A DNA stretch of 47,564 nucleotides from positions 1 to 47,564 of the forward strand of contig CAAEPH010000020.1 of assembly GCA_900757865.1 (NCBI GenBank), read 5' to 3'. A program made the translations under genes and the position numbers. This document shows, in pieces, positions 1 to 8,390 of the stretch; the stretch's first letter is position 1; each line of letters starts with the position of its first letter. The notes under the pieces are model-generated. The model made no database searches. It had not been told where the DNA came from and saw only the letters and a program-made list of their open reading frames with translations. The DNA comes from an uncultured Sutterella sp. Lineage in GTDB: Bacteria > Pseudomonadota > Gammaproteobacteria > Burkholderiales > Burkholderiaceae_F.

Positions 1-200
1 TGAGTTTAATCTCTGTTTTGTCGCTCTTCGCCGGAATTGAAAGAGAAAAACAATGTTTTTCGTCTTTCGGCTTTCCTTCAAAGTGCGAACTTCAAGTATT
101 TTTGAGACCTCACTATTAAGTAACTCTCAATCGACTGATGTTCACACTTATCGGTTCGTTGAATTTGATTTTTAAAGAACAAGCTCTTCGTCAGAAGAGG
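1..200 (-). other. rRNA operon leader, just upstream of an off-window 16S rRNA gene
   Basis: Read on the minus strand, this stretch has the hallmarks of a betaproteobacterial rrn leader. It has a boxA-like antitermination site, then the conserved CGATAAGTGTG segment near 141-153, and it ends with GAGATTAAACT at positions 3-13, the sequence that normally runs directly into the mature 16S 5' end. The 16S gene therefore lies just outside the left edge and is transcribed leftwards. No rRNA sequence itself is inside the window. The assignment rests on recalled similarity to Bordetella and Burkholderia rrn leaders. Confidence 0.8.
172..181 (-). promoter_or_regulatory. boxA antitermination site of the rrn leader
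   Basis: The minus strand reads TGTTCTTTAA, one base from the core boxA consensus TGCTCTTTAA bound by NusB-S10 in rRNA antitermination. It lies downstream of the promoter at 207-235 and upstream of the expected 16S start, the canonical position. Confidence 0.75.
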
Positions 201-206
201 AATAGA

Positions 207-235
207 ATCTTACAGACATTCTTTGACTTTGTCAA
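207..235 (-). promoter_or_regulatory. sigma70-type promoter of the rrn operon
   Basis: The minus strand has a perfect -35 box TTGACA (230-235), a 17-base spacer and the -10 box TAAGAT (207-212). It fires leftwards into the boxA leader. An A-rich stretch lies upstream near 250-260 and could act as an UP element. This is the best-matching promoter in the window, as expected for rRNA. Confidence 0.8.
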
Positions 236-348
236 GTTTCTGCCGATAACCTTTTTTAGGTATCTTCCTTTGAGGTAACCTCTCCAAAAAGAGTTCGGTA
301 TTATCCCTAGATTCTGTATTTTTGTCAAACTCTTCTTCTACTCTTGAA

Positions 349-2100
349 ATGCTCGCTTATTCAATTACGCCACTCCCACACTCCCACACCTACAAAGTTG
401 AGCTCTGTTTTGAGGCAACATCACACTCACATCAGTTAGCTATAGCTAACTGGACACCAGGAAGCTACACAATCCGCGACTATGCTGGCAAAATCCATTC
501 GCTCTCAAGCAACCGTGGCCGCCTCGAGCAAGTGAATAAAAATCACTGGGTACTCTCCAACCTTACCATAGGAAAAGAAGTTCGGTTGACTTGGCTGGTC
601 CATGCCTACAGCCTTAAGGTGCATGATGCCTATATTGACCATCAATATGGCTTTATTAATATGCCCGCCATTTGTTTGTTCCTAGAAGACATAGACGACC
701 CCATTTCAGTTCGCTTCAATAGTGACGACTTCGGCATTTACTGCTCACTCGAACCAGGACAAACGCCCAACACTTGGTTAGCAAAAGATTTAGAGACTTT
801 TTTAGATTCTCCCGCTACCCTAGTGGCCCAAAGTTGTCCTTCTGAGTATTTGTCCTTTGTCGTCAACGGTATTGAGCACGGCATTATTGTGACAGGCACC
901 TCCCGTCTTGATAGTGATCGTTTACTTCACGACATCTCCAAAATCTGTTCATACGTCCACCAGTTTTGGGGAGGCATTCCCTTTACCAACTACTTATTCC
1001 ACCTCCACCTTGGTGAAAACCTGTATGGTGGCCTGGAGCATCACAATTCCTGCGCTCTTCAAAAAACGATTACAGCCCTACCTGGACGATATGAATCCAA
1101 CACGCCCAAAGGCTATTTAGATGTTTTGCAACTCTTTGCTCATGAGTATTTTCACGCCTGGCTGGTGAAATTTCTTCGCCCAGAAACCCTACACACTTAT
1201 CGCCTAGCCGACAACGAAGTCAATACTGAAACATTATGGGTATTTGAAGGGTTCACCACGTACTATGAGCAACTCATCCCCTTGAGAGCAAAACTGATTG
1301 ATGAAGAGACCTTTTTTGAATCTTTATCGGAGAGATTCAATGCCGTCTTATCCAAAGAGGGGTTTCATCATGACTCGTTAAGCCAAGCAAGTTTCAATGC
1401 CTGGACTCATCTCTACAAGCCCTCTCCCCTGAGTCCATACCAGCATACGTCCTATTACGGGAAAGGCGCTCTGCTAGCCCTAATAGTTGATTGTCATATT
1501 CGCGAGATCAGTCACAATCATCACTCACTCGATACCCTCTTATCAAGTTGGTTCTTGCAAGCTGCCAGAGACCCCTCGCTACGCATCCTACCTGAGTATG
1601 GTCTAGGCAAGCTATTTTCACAATTGGGTTTTCTCGATATCTCTTCATTGCTTCTTGCGCTTACCAGGCAACAGGACGCCGTCTTATGGCAACAGATGTG
1701 GGAACGGAGCCTATCACTCTTAGGCCTGTCGACTCGGCCTAGTCGTAAACAAAGCCCTGTTTCCGCTCACCTCGGTTTGACATTCGTTGCTGGCCCCTCT
1801 GAGGCTTTTCCCATCGTTGCTTATGCACATACAGAAGGCAATGCTTTTCAAGCGGGGTTATACGCTGGCGATGAAATCATTTCCATTGAACATAACCGGG
1901 TAAAAAACGCCTCAATAGAGCGTCAAATTCTGCAATGGATTGGAATGGACATCACCATTCACTTCTTCCGACACGGTCAACTCAACAAAACGTCCCTAAA
2001 CGTAACGACAGAGACACCATTTGAAATACTTGAAATCACTCCCTACCAACTCACAGAGTGTGGCGTATCCTGGCTTGAAGGGAGCGATAAAGAATCTTAA
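349..2100 (+). CDS. M61 family metallopeptidase (glycyl aminopeptidase-like) with PDZ domain
   Basis: A putative zinc aminopeptidase of 583 residues. An N-terminal beta domain precedes a thermolysin-like catalytic domain with GGLEH followed by HEYFH (zinc ligands H265 and H269, catalytic E266) and a downstream third-ligand Glu in FEGFTTYYE (E300). A PDZ-like domain occupies roughly residues 470-550. The family cleaves N-terminal Gly or Ala from peptides; the substrate here is unknown. I see no signal peptide, so it is probably cytoplasmic. The ATG at 349 places the N-terminus where family members start; an in-frame TTG at 322 would add nine residues. Neither start has a clear ribosome binding site. 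The gene is divergent from the rrn promoter. Confidence 0.85.
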   Translation: MLAYSITPLPHSHTYKVELCFEATSHSHQLAIANWTPGSYTIRDYAGKIHSLSSNRGRLEQVNKNHWVLSNLTIGKEVRLTWLVHAYSLKVHDAYIDHQYGFINMPAICLFLEDIDDPISVRFNSDDFGIYCSLEPGQTPNTWLAKDLETFLDSPATLVAQSCPSEYLSFVVNGIEHGIIVTGTSRLDSDRLLHDISKICSYVHQFWGGIPFTNYLFHLHLGENLYGGLEHHNSCALQKTITALPGRYESNTPKGYLDVLQLFAHEYFHAWLVKFLRPETLHTYRLADNEVNTETLWVFEGFTTYYEQLIPLRAKLIDEETFFESLSERFNAVLSKEGFHHDSLSQASFNAWTHLYKPSPLSPYQHTSYYGKGALLALIVDCHIREISHNHHSLDTLLSSWFLQAARDPSLRILPEYGLGKLFSQLGFLDISSLLLALTRQQDAVLWQQMWERSLSLLGLSTRPSRKQSPVSAHLGLTFVAGPSEAFPIVAYAHTEGNAFQAGLYAGDEIISIEHNRVKNASIERQILQWIGMDITIHFFRHGQLNKTSLNVTTETPFEILEITPYQLTECGVSWLEGSDKES

Positions 2101-2130
2101 CAACGCCTTCTTTTCGTACAGCGTTAGCAA

Positions 2131-2847
2131 TCAAAAACGCCAATCGATAGGAGTCTTGTGGTGCTCAATCAGCCATTGATTCGTTGCACTAAAGTGCCCG
2201 CAACCAAAAAATGGTTGCGGCGCACGATAAGCGGCCAAGGGAGAGGGGTGATTGGCAGTTAATACGAGATGATCTCGTCCTTTGATGAGGACTTGTTTAG
2301 ACTGAGCATGTGACCCCCACAGCAGGAAAACAGTATGTTGCGTGTTTTCGCTCACTGCTTCAATCAATTGATCTGTTAACGTTCTCCATCCCCATTGTGC
2401 ATGACTCGCCGGGCGTCCCTCTTCCACGGTCAAGGTCGTGTTTAATAAAAGCACTCCTTGTTTTGCCCAGGGAATCAACGATGTATGGTTCAAGGTATCG
2501 ACTCCAAGATCTCGCGACAATTCCTTTTTAATTGTCCTCAATGAAGGGGGAACTTTGTGACCTGTTGCCACAGAAAAAGCAAGACCTTCTGCTTGATCTG
2601 GACCGTGGTAGGGATCCTGTCCTAGTATGACCACCTTGACTTGCGAAAGCGGAGTGAGTTTCAGAGCACGGAAAACCTCTAAAGGATATATACGGCTGCC
2701 TTGCTTCTGTGCTTGGTGTAGCCTTTCCCTTAGTTTTTTCCCCACGGGTTGCGCCCAAAAAGCTTCGACCAAGTCTTTCCAATCAGAGCATTCTGGCAGA
2801 TCGTAATTTAGAGGGGATGGGGCGAAAAGAGACAAATCTTCACTCAT
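2131..2847 (-). CDS. ung: uracil-DNA glycosylase
   Basis: Family 1 uracil-DNA glycosylase of 238 residues, which removes uracil from DNA to start base excision repair. The catalytic water-activating motif GQDPYHG is present with D78, and the DNA-intercalation loop HPSPLAAYR begins at H200. Length matches the family (E. coli about 229). The start overlaps the stop of the upstream LprI-like gene by four bases (ATGA), so the two are translationally coupled. It is the last gene of the rpe-gph-LprI-ung run. Confidence 0.97.
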   Translation of the reverse strand: MSEDLSLFAPSPLNYDLPECSDWKDLVEAFWAQPVGKKLRERLHQAQKQGSRIYPLEVFRALKLTPLSQVKVVILGQDPYHGPDQAEGLAFSVATGHKVPPSLRTIKKELSRDLGVDTLNHTSLIPWAKQGVLLLNTTLTVEEGRPASHAQWGWRTLTDQLIEAVSENTQHTVFLLWGSHAQSKQVLIKGRDHLVLTANHPSPLAAYRAPQPFFGCGHFSATNQWLIEHHKTPIDWRF

Positions 2848-3287
2848 TGCTTAACCGAACTGAGATAGCGATTTTCTAACATATCTATTCGCATTCGATA
2901 GAGGTTAATTTGGCAAGCTAAGCTTTCGTTTTTCACGCTACTCGAATCAGAGTTAGCCATGGACTTAATAAAGTCGCACTCTTGTGAGACATAACTTTCA
3001 AAGGTTGTGTTTGTCTTTAAAAAAGCTTTGACAAGTTTTTGTTTGCTCAGTTTCTGTTTCTTTTCCGCCCGAGTCGCTTCAGTACTCACTCGAGACACAG
3101 TGTCCGAATACTCTTTTTTCAATAAGCTCAACTCTTGATTCAAACAACTCGTGGTCTTCGTAACCGAATTTTGCGCTTGTCGATAGCAAGCCGCTAAGTT
3201 TTCTTCTGCTGAGCCCGCCCAGACACCTGAAGATAAACCCATAAGAAGGAACAGAGAAATGGAAATTTTGTCTAAGGTCTTTTTCAT
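2844..3287 (-). CDS. secreted LprI/DUF1311-like protein
   Basis: A small exported protein of 147 residues. It has a signal peptide (MKKTLDKIS, hydrophobic stretch, probable cleavage after GVWA near residue 24) and a helical, Lys-rich mature part with four cysteines (near residues 34, 48, 103 and 124), which suggests two disulfides in the periplasm. The spacing of Cys with a late CxxxxxRxxxL segment resembles DUF1311/LprI proteins, some of which inhibit lysozyme. The resemblance is to the fold pattern only; function is unproven. It lies 14 bases after gph and overlaps ung by four bases, so it is probably cotranscribed. Confidence 0.65.
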   Translation of the reverse strand: MKKTLDKISISLFLLMGLSSGVWAGSAEENLAACYRQAQNSVTKTTSCLNQELSLLKKEYSDTVSRVSTEATRAEKKQKLSKQKLVKAFLKTNTTFESYVSQECDFIKSMANSDSSSVKNESLACQINLYRMRIDMLENRYLSSVKQ

Positions 3288-3301
3288 CAGATTGTTTTCT
3301 T

Positions 3302-3988
3302 CTAAAAACGCTGTTTTGAAATCAACTCACAAACCTTGCAAGCAGTTGGATACACGTGAGTAAACCCCGCCTCTCGAGCCCACTCCGAAATGGGCACTCC
3401 TTCGTTATATCCCGTTTCCACCAATGCGGCTACCACACCTGCTGATCGAGCAGCTAACGCATCGTTACGACTATCCCCAACCATGACGGTCTCAACGGGC
3501 AAAACATGTAACGTCTCCATCGCCTTAAGTAGCATATCGGGAGCTGGTTTATTTCTGGGGCAATCATCTCCAGCGATAATCACATCAAAAAAAGTCTGCA
3601 AACCACGCTGAGCCAAAAACTCAAGTGTCAACTCCCGCCATTTGTTGGTTACAAGTCCTACGGAGATACCTTGACTCTTAAGCGTCGTCATGGCTTCCAA
3701 TACGCCAGGGAAAAAGGTCGTTTGACGTCCATCCGACAATGCCCAATACTTCACAAACAAGCCCAATAACGTTTCTTGTGTCACATCATTGTCAGTGAGA
3801 TGGAGGTACTGTCGCACTCGCTCTGCCAACACGGATACCCCACGTCCTATCATGTCGCGAACGGCGTCTTGACTGGGAACAGGTTGCCCGATTTCCAGTA
3901 AAGCACGACGAACTCCGTCATACAATTCTGGCAACGAATCGACCAAGGTACCGTCTAAGTCAAACAATACAGCTTTTATCTTGGGCAT
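3302..3988 (-). CDS. gph: phosphoglycolate phosphatase (HAD family)
   Basis: HAD-superfamily hydrolase of 228 residues. Motif I is DLDGT with nucleophile D10 and acid/base D12; the cap domain follows; motif II lies at LVTNK, motif III Lys in PRNKPAPDM, and motif IV is GDSRND. Gph removes 2-phosphoglycolate, for example from repair of 3'-phosphoglycolate DNA ends. The reading frame stays open to 4057, but that extension overlaps rpe and is Cys-rich nonsense; the ATG at 3988, five bases after the rpe stop, gives the normal N-terminus. The rpe-gph order is typical of proteobacteria, where trpE often follows; here it does not. Confidence 0.93.
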   Translation of the reverse strand: MPKIKAVLFDLDGTLVDSLPELYDGVRRALLEIGQPVPSQDAVRDMIGRGVSVLAERVRQYLHLTDNDVTQETLLGLFVKYWALSDGRQTTFFPGVLEAMTTLKSQGISVGLVTNKWRELTLEFLAQRGLQTFFDVIIAGDDCPRNKPAPDMLLKAMETLHVLPVETVMVGDSRNDALAARSAGVVAALVETGYNEGVPISEWAREAGFTHVYPTACKVCELISKQRF

Positions 3989-3993
3989 GATCT

Positions 3994-4683
3994 TTAATCC
4001 AAAGCAGCAACAGCAGCACGCATTTGCTCCATCACTTCGCTGTAACCACAACCACACTTTTGCCCAAAAATTGCAGAACCTGCGACAAAAGTATCTGCTC
4101 CTGCCGCAGCCACTGAAGCAATATTGCCTGGCTTAATGCCCCCGTCTACTTCAAGAGCAATTTCCCGACCTGTTTCTTGGCGGTATTGATCCAATTTTTC
4201 ACGAACTTGTGTAACCTTCTCCAATGTCGATTCGATGAAACTTTGCCCACCAAATCCAGGGTTGACACTCATTAATAAAACCACGTCAACCTTATCCAGT
4301 TCATAGTCAAGATAGCTCAACGGCGTAGCCGGGTTGAACACCAATCCCGCCTTCATTTTGTAGTTGTGAATCAACTGTAACGTACGATCAATGTGTCGGC
4401 TGGCTTCGCAATGAAAAGTGATAATGTCTGCACCAGCCTCAGCAAATGCAGGGATAATAGCATCGACTGGCTCAACCATCAGATGCACATCAATAGGTAC
4501 ACGTGAATACGGACGAATGGCCTTCAGTACAAGGGGACCTACGGTGAGATTAGGAACGTAGTGATTATCCATCACATCAAAATGAATCCAATCCGCTCCG
4601 GCGCTCACGACGTCAGTCACTTCTTGCCCGAGATTAGCAAAGTCAGCCGATAAAATGGAAGGAGCAATACGGCAGGTACGCAT
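3994..4683 (-). CDS. rpe: ribulose-phosphate 3-epimerase
   Basis: TIM-barrel epimerase of 229 residues that interconverts ribulose 5-phosphate and xylulose 5-phosphate in the pentose phosphate pathway. It shows the family signature APSILSADF, the metal-binding HFDVMD segment, DVHLMV, MSVNPGFGGQ and the phosphate-binding VDGGI. An ATG at 4683 with AAGGA seven bases upstream is the best start; an in-frame TTG at 4710 lacks such a site. It is the first gene of the rpe-gph-LprI-ung run and is divergent from mltA. Confidence 0.96.
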   Translation of the reverse strand: MRTCRIAPSILSADFANLGQEVTDVVSAGADWIHFDVMDNHYVPNLTVGPLVLKAIRPYSRVPIDVHLMVEPVDAIIPAFAEAGADIITFHCEASRHIDRTLQLIHNYKMKAGLVFNPATPLSYLDYELDKVDVVLLMSVNPGFGGQSFIESTLEKVTQVREKLDQYRQETGREIALEVDGGIKPGNIASVAAAGADTFVAGSAIFGQKCGCGYSEVMEQMRAAVAALD

Positions 4684-4847
4684 AACAAAATCCTTCTTTA
4701 GAAAATTCAAAAGGTGACGTCATTGTAGCCTAGTTTCATGCTGTCACACGATATTGAACCAGGAGTCGATCCTTTGGCTTATCAAGACATCGCTATACTT
4801 AGCCTCAACGTTGGTTGTAGTCAGCGGGCTACGCTTTATTCATTTCT

Positions 4848-6059
4848 GTGAGTCGTGTCGTGAATACTTCATCTCTTCTCAATGCCTCTGCCAAAGTCTC
4901 TGCGTTGGCAGCCCTTTTGCTCCTTGCCGCCTGTACAACGACCAAAGAGCCGGCTACTGAAACGCCAACACCAGCTAATCCTACTCACAAAACCGTTGTT
5001 CAATTTGCTGCAAGCCCCTGGCAAGACCTTCCTGCCTCTACCCCTCAAGATTGGGCTCGAGCGCTCACTGCGTTGAAGCAATCCTGTAGCCGCGTTGGCC
5101 AACAGTCTTTATGGAAATCACCATGTGCAGAAGCACAAAATACGCCCCCATCATGGGCTGAAGCATTTTTCAGAAAACATTTTTCACCCTGGCGTATTTC
5201 CTTCACTGAGCAAGGTGTACAACAAAAAACCGGATTGATGACGGGGTATTATGAGCCACAACTCAATGGCTCCCTACAGAAAACCAGTCGTTTTAAATAC
5301 CCCCTCTATGGCGTCCCCGACGACTTGATCACGGTCGATCTTAGTAGCCTATACCCACAGTTAAAAGGTTTACGGTTAAGAGGGAAACTGGTTGGTCAAA
5401 GACTCGTTCCTTACGATGATCGAGCAACTATCGATAAAAGGAACGATTTAGGTCAAAAAGCCTTAGTCTGGGTTGATGATGAAATTGAAGCCTTTTTCTT
5501 ACAGATCCAAGGCTCAGGGCGTATTCGACTGCCCGACGGAAGTGTCATGCGTGTGGGCTATGCTGACCAAAATGGGCATCCTTATCGCTCCATCGGTACC
5601 TGGTTGATACGCAACGGTGAACTTTCTTCGCACGAAGCGAGTATGCAAGGCATTCAAGCTTGGGCTCGGCGAAATCCTTCCAAAGTGAAATCAGTCTTAG
5701 CCCAAAATCCCAGTTACGTCTTTTTTGCCCCTAAATCTGGAGATCCTGCGCTTGGGCCCGTTGGCGCTCAAGGGGTTCCTTTAACCCCAGAGGCTAGTGT
5801 AGCGGTGGATCGCTCCTATTGGAAGCTCGGTGCCATCTTCTTGGTGCAGGCCACGCAACAAACACCCGCCTTGTCACTGACACGTCCTGTGGTTGCGCAA
5901 GACACGGGAGGAGCCATTCGTGGCCCTATTCGATTTGATTATTTTTGGGGCTTTGGTGACAAAGCAGGACAACAAGCAGGGCGTCAAAAAAGCCAGGCCT
6001 CTGCCTGGCTGCTCGTCCCTCACGGGTATTCCCCCGATATCTTTCTTGCGCATCCTTAA
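4848..6059 (+). CDS. mltA: membrane-bound lytic murein transglycosylase A
   Basis: Outer-membrane lipoprotein of about 403 residues that cleaves peptidoglycan glycan strands to 1,6-anhydro ends. A lipoprotein signal peptide ends in LLAAC with lipidated C29. The MltA core has MTGYYEP and RGKLVGQRL-type motifs, and a C-terminal 3D domain carries DTGGAI and RFDYFWG, which hold its three conserved aspartates. The best start is GTG at 4848; a second GTG at 4860 is possible. Neither has a strong ribosome binding site. The gene is monocistronic and converges with dsbC. Confidence 0.94.
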   Translation: MSRVVNTSSLLNASAKVSALAALLLLAACTTTKEPATETPTPANPTHKTVVQFAASPWQDLPASTPQDWARALTALKQSCSRVGQQSLWKSPCAEAQNTPPSWAEAFFRKHFSPWRISFTEQGVQQKTGLMTGYYEPQLNGSLQKTSRFKYPLYGVPDDLITVDLSSLYPQLKGLRLRGKLVGQRLVPYDDRATIDKRNDLGQKALVWVDDEIEAFFLQIQGSGRIRLPDGSVMRVGYADQNGHPYRSIGTWLIRNGELSSHEASMQGIQAWARRNPSKVKSVLAQNPSYVFFAPKSGDPALGPVGAQGVPLTPEASVAVDRSYWKLGAIFLVQATQQTPALSLTRPVVAQDTGGAIRGPIRFDYFWGFGDKAGQQAGRQKSQASAWLLVPHGYSPDIFLAHP

Positions 6060-6093
6060 AAAGGAATCTAACCATCTACATTACCTTGTTGAG

Positions 6094-6122
6094 AAGGCTC
6101 GGTCTCATACAGACCAAGCCTT
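6094..6122. terminator. inverted repeat between convergent mltA and dsbC
   Basis: A 12-base stem with one mismatch (AAGGCTCGGTCT against AGACCAAGCCTT) and a five-base loop lies between the two convergent stops. Neither side has a long T run, so it may be a weak or Rho-assisted bidirectional terminator. Confidence 0.45.
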
Positions 6123-6191
6123 CGATTCGACGAGATGGCCCTCCTAAAGGCTATCGCACAAGAGCTAAGTACCTCAGTTTGTTAAACACGC

Positions 6192-6890
6192 TTATTGTCC
6201 GAGCAGGCTATCTAACCGTGGTGCCGGTATCGCACCATGCTCAATCGCGCCTGAGGCAAAATACATTCTGGGCACCCCAGTTAAATCCAATTCGGCAGCC
6301 AGGCGCAAATTGCGATCAAGCACAGAGGCGTCACAGTTTGCAGGAGCTTCAGGCAAACTACGGTGTGCAGACATCCAATCATGCCAGGCTTTAGCTGGAT
6401 CCTTAGCGCAAACCACTTCACGATTATTGACAACCCCTCGCAGAATCGGTACCACGAATGTATACACCGTCACATTGCTGACTTGCTCAAACGTTTTTTC
6501 CATCTGAGCACAATAAGTGCAATTGGCATCGGAAAAGACCACCAGTTCGCGATGTCCGTCCCCAAACACTTGCTTAATCGCATCCTGTCTAGGGAACGTC
6601 TCCCAACGCCATTTAGCTTCCACTTTTGCTGACAAGTCTTCACGAGTCGCGGTGTCAACAATCGGACCCGCCACTAAATGTTTGGCTCCTTCGTCCACAT
6701 AGAAAAGCCGGTTCTGCACCCAAACTTGCCATAGACTTGGGATAGGTGATGGCTCTATTTTTTCAACGCTCCAGTTATACATATCACGTAGCGCTGTCTT
6801 GATTGCGTCTTCTTTGGGTCCTGCCCAAGACGGAGAGATGACTCCGCTCATCAAAACGCTCATAATGGTAACTGCTAATAGTTTCGTCAT
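6192..6890 (-). CDS. dsbC: thiol:disulfide interchange protein DsbC
   Basis: Periplasmic disulfide isomerase of 232 residues that corrects wrong disulfides. It has a signal peptide ending near SWA (residue 23), an N-terminal dimerisation domain, then a thioredoxin domain with active site CTYC (C124, C127) in FSDANCTYC and a cis-proline loop at TGVPRMYF. CTYC replaces the E. coli CGYC; related variants occur in the family. AGGTGA lies six bases upstream of the ATG. The gene stands alone, convergent with mltA. Confidence 0.92.
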   Translation of the reverse strand: MTKLLAVTIMSVLMSGVISPSWAGPKEDAIKTALRDMYNWSVEKIEPSPIPSLWQVWVQNRLFYVDEGAKHLVAGPIVDTATREDLSAKVEAKWRWETFPRQDAIKQVFGDGHRELVVFSDANCTYCAQMEKTFEQVSNVTVYTFVVPILRGVVNNREVVCAKDPAKAWHDWMSAHRSLPEAPANCDASVLDRNLRLAAELDLTGVPRMYFASGAIEHGAIPAPRLDSLLGQ

Positions 6891-7237
6891 AGAGATTTCA
6901 CCTCTGCCAAACGCTTATCTGCGAATAGGTCCTCACTGTCGTTGAATGGTAGATTAGGTTGTGTTCCTGGAGAACACGGCAAAAACTTTTGTAGATAGGC
7001 ATAGATACCGAATGAAGCCAACGCTAAAATGTGCCCTCCACTCTTGGCACCTGGTCAAGCGTCTAATCACCGGACATTGGACAAATAATACCTCAGCTTT
7101 AGCAATTTCAACCGCAGGCTCAACAAAGAAGTTGAATAACCCACGAAACTCACTTTGAAACTCAGGCGCAAGGTGATCACTCAATCACTTATTTGCGGTA
7201 TTTAGCGCAGGTTATTACCGTTTTCCTTCTCGAAAAC
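6891..7237. other. 347-base stretch with no convincing gene
   Basis: Between dsbC and the tRNA-Phe promoter no reading frame is persuasive. A minus-strand frame at 6954-7184 needs a TTG start, has no ribosome binding site and matches no family I recognise; a plus-strand frame at 6961-7158 overlaps it. The size would fit a small lost gene, but there is no recognisable remnant. Confidence 0.5.
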
Positions 7238-7266
7238 TTGCAATCTTGATCACTTCGACATAGAAT
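7238..7266 (+). promoter_or_regulatory. promoter of the tandem tRNA-Phe genes
   Basis: A -35 box TTGCAA (7238-7243), a 17-base spacer and a -10 box TAGAAT (7261-7266) place the transcript start about ten bases before the first tRNA. The TTGCA -35 form recurs at several ribosomal promoters in this window. Confidence 0.6.
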
Positions 7267-7283
7267 TTTACTTCTACGCATGT

Positions 7284-7359
7284 GGCTAGGTAGCTCAGTT
7301 GGTAGAGCAGCGGATTGAAAATCCGCGTGTCGGCGGTTCGATTCCGTCCCTAGCCACCA
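7284..7359 (+). tRNA. tRNA-Phe (GAA), copy 1
   Basis: A 76-base cloverleaf with encoded CCA. The acceptor arms GGCTAGG and CCTAGCC pair; the D arm is GCTC/GAGC; the anticodon stem GCGGA/TCCGC holds the loop TTGAAAA with anticodon GAA. The T arm contains TTCGATT. The sequence is identical to copy 2 downstream. Confidence 0.97.
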
Positions 7360-7385
7360 TTTTTTATAACAGCCACGCCTTTTTA

Positions 7386-7461
7386 GGCTAGGTAGCTCAG
7401 TTGGTAGAGCAGCGGATTGAAAATCCGCGTGTCGGCGGTTCGATTCCGTCCCTAGCCACCA
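7386..7461 (+). tRNA. tRNA-Phe (GAA), copy 2
   Basis: Identical in all 76 bases to the first copy and separated from it by 26 bases. It is presumably cotranscribed from the promoter at 7238-7266 and ended by the hairpin at 7467-7506. A tandem identical pair points to recent duplication or gene conversion. Confidence 0.97.
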
Positions 7462-7466
7462 AAATT

Positions 7467-7506
7467 AAAGAACCTGTTCAATTCATCGTTGAGCAGGTTC
7501 TTTTTT
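7467..7506. terminator. bidirectional terminator between tRNA-Phe and queC
   Basis: The stem AAAGAACCTGTTCAA pairs with TTGAGCAGGTTCTTT with one mismatch across a seven-base loop, and a T6 run follows on the plus strand. It should end the tRNA transcript, and on the minus strand can also serve queC, whose stop is at 7522. Confidence 0.85.
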
Positions 7507-7521
7507 CTGACTCTCAGTGAG

Positions 7522-8238
7522 TTAGCGCTTCGCTTTTCCTTGCACCCACTCTTCCCAACCATGACTGCGTAATTTACACGCCGGGCACTGTCCACAACCA
7601 TAGCCCCAGTCGTGTAGATGTTCGTGATCTCCCTGATAGCAGGTGTGGGAATCATATCGGATGATATCCACCAACTTTTCACCACCCAAGTCATAAGCTA
7701 ATTGCCAAGTTTGTGCTTTGGTGAGCCACATAAGCGGAGTCTCAATCACCATCCTGGTATCCAACCCTAAGGACAATGACACCTGTAAACTTTTCAGGGT
7801 GTTATCTCGGCAATCGGCATAACCTGAAAAGTCTGTTTCACACATACCACCAACCAACACCGTTGCCCCACGGCGATAAGCTAGAGCAGAAGCAAACGTG
7901 AAAAAGAGCAAGTTCCGAGCAGGAACAAAGGTATTAGGAATGCCCTTCTCATCAAATTCAATCGCTTGTTCTTGAGTCAAAGCACAATCACTAATCTGCC
8001 CCAATAATTTCATGTCCAACACATGATCGGCACCTAGTCGAGACGACCACTCTGGGCAGAAATGGCCAATTTTGTCTCGGACGACTTCGCGACATTGCAT
8101 TTCTACCTCATGCTTTTGCCCATAATCGAACCCCACGGTTTCAACCTCAGCGAAAGTGGATAGTGCCCAAGCCAGACACGTACTCGAATCTTGCCCGCCC
8201 GAAAATAACACAATCGCCTTGTCTTGACGAGAACTCAT
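7522..8238 (-). CDS. queC: 7-cyano-7-deazaguanine synthase (queuosine pathway)
   Basis: ATP-dependent enzyme of 238 residues that converts 7-carboxy-7-deazaguanine to preQ0 in queuosine tRNA modification. The PP-loop SGGQDS spans residues 13-18. A C-terminal zinc site is formed by C200, C215, C218 and C221 (CxxxxxxxxxxxxxxCxxCxxC). The frame is open to 8268, but AGGAGG lies ten bases before the ATG at 8238, which therefore decides the start. No other queuosine gene and no preQ1 riboswitch is visible nearby. Confidence 0.95.
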   Translation of the reverse strand: MSSRQDKAIVLFSGGQDSSTCLAWALSTFAEVETVGFDYGQKHEVEMQCREVVRDKIGHFCPEWSSRLGADHVLDMKLLGQISDCALTQEQAIEFDEKGIPNTFVPARNLLFFTFASALAYRRGATVLVGGMCETDFSGYADCRDNTLKSLQVSLSLGLDTRMVIETPLMWLTKAQTWQLAYDLGGEKLVDIIRYDSHTCYQGDHEHLHDWGYGCGQCPACKLRSHGWEEWVQGKAKR

Positions 8239-8329
8239 CTGTATCTTGCCTCCTAAATGGCGTCTCAACTCACGAAACGCCTCAATATATCTGCTGAAAT
8301 CCCTTAAGAAAAATCAAAACTTCTCTGAC

Positions 8330-8335
8330 TATAAT
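8330..8335 (+). promoter_or_regulatory. -10 element upstream of hemA
   Basis: A perfect TATAAT lies 56 bases before the hemA ATG in an AT-rich stretch. No good -35 box is seen at the right distance, so the promoter may be weak or activator-dependent. Confidence 0.4.
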
Positions 8336-8390
8336 TTAGGAATACTTATATCTCCATACCCAATTTTGGGTCTTTTTCCCTGTGACTGCT

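Noticed and set aside
6954..7184. Minus-strand 76-codon frame upstream of dsbC
   Set aside because: TTG start, no ribosome binding site, no recognisable family and an equally long frame on the other strand. Kept only as part of a gene-free gap.
7284..7461. Tandem tRNA-Phe copies as attachment-site duplication
   Set aside because: Both copies are complete, identical and only 26 bases apart, which fits simple tandem duplication rather than integration of an element.
8239..8390. preQ1 riboswitch upstream of queC
   Set aside because: No C-rich loop with an A-rich tail typical of preQ1-I was found between the divergent queC and hemA starts.
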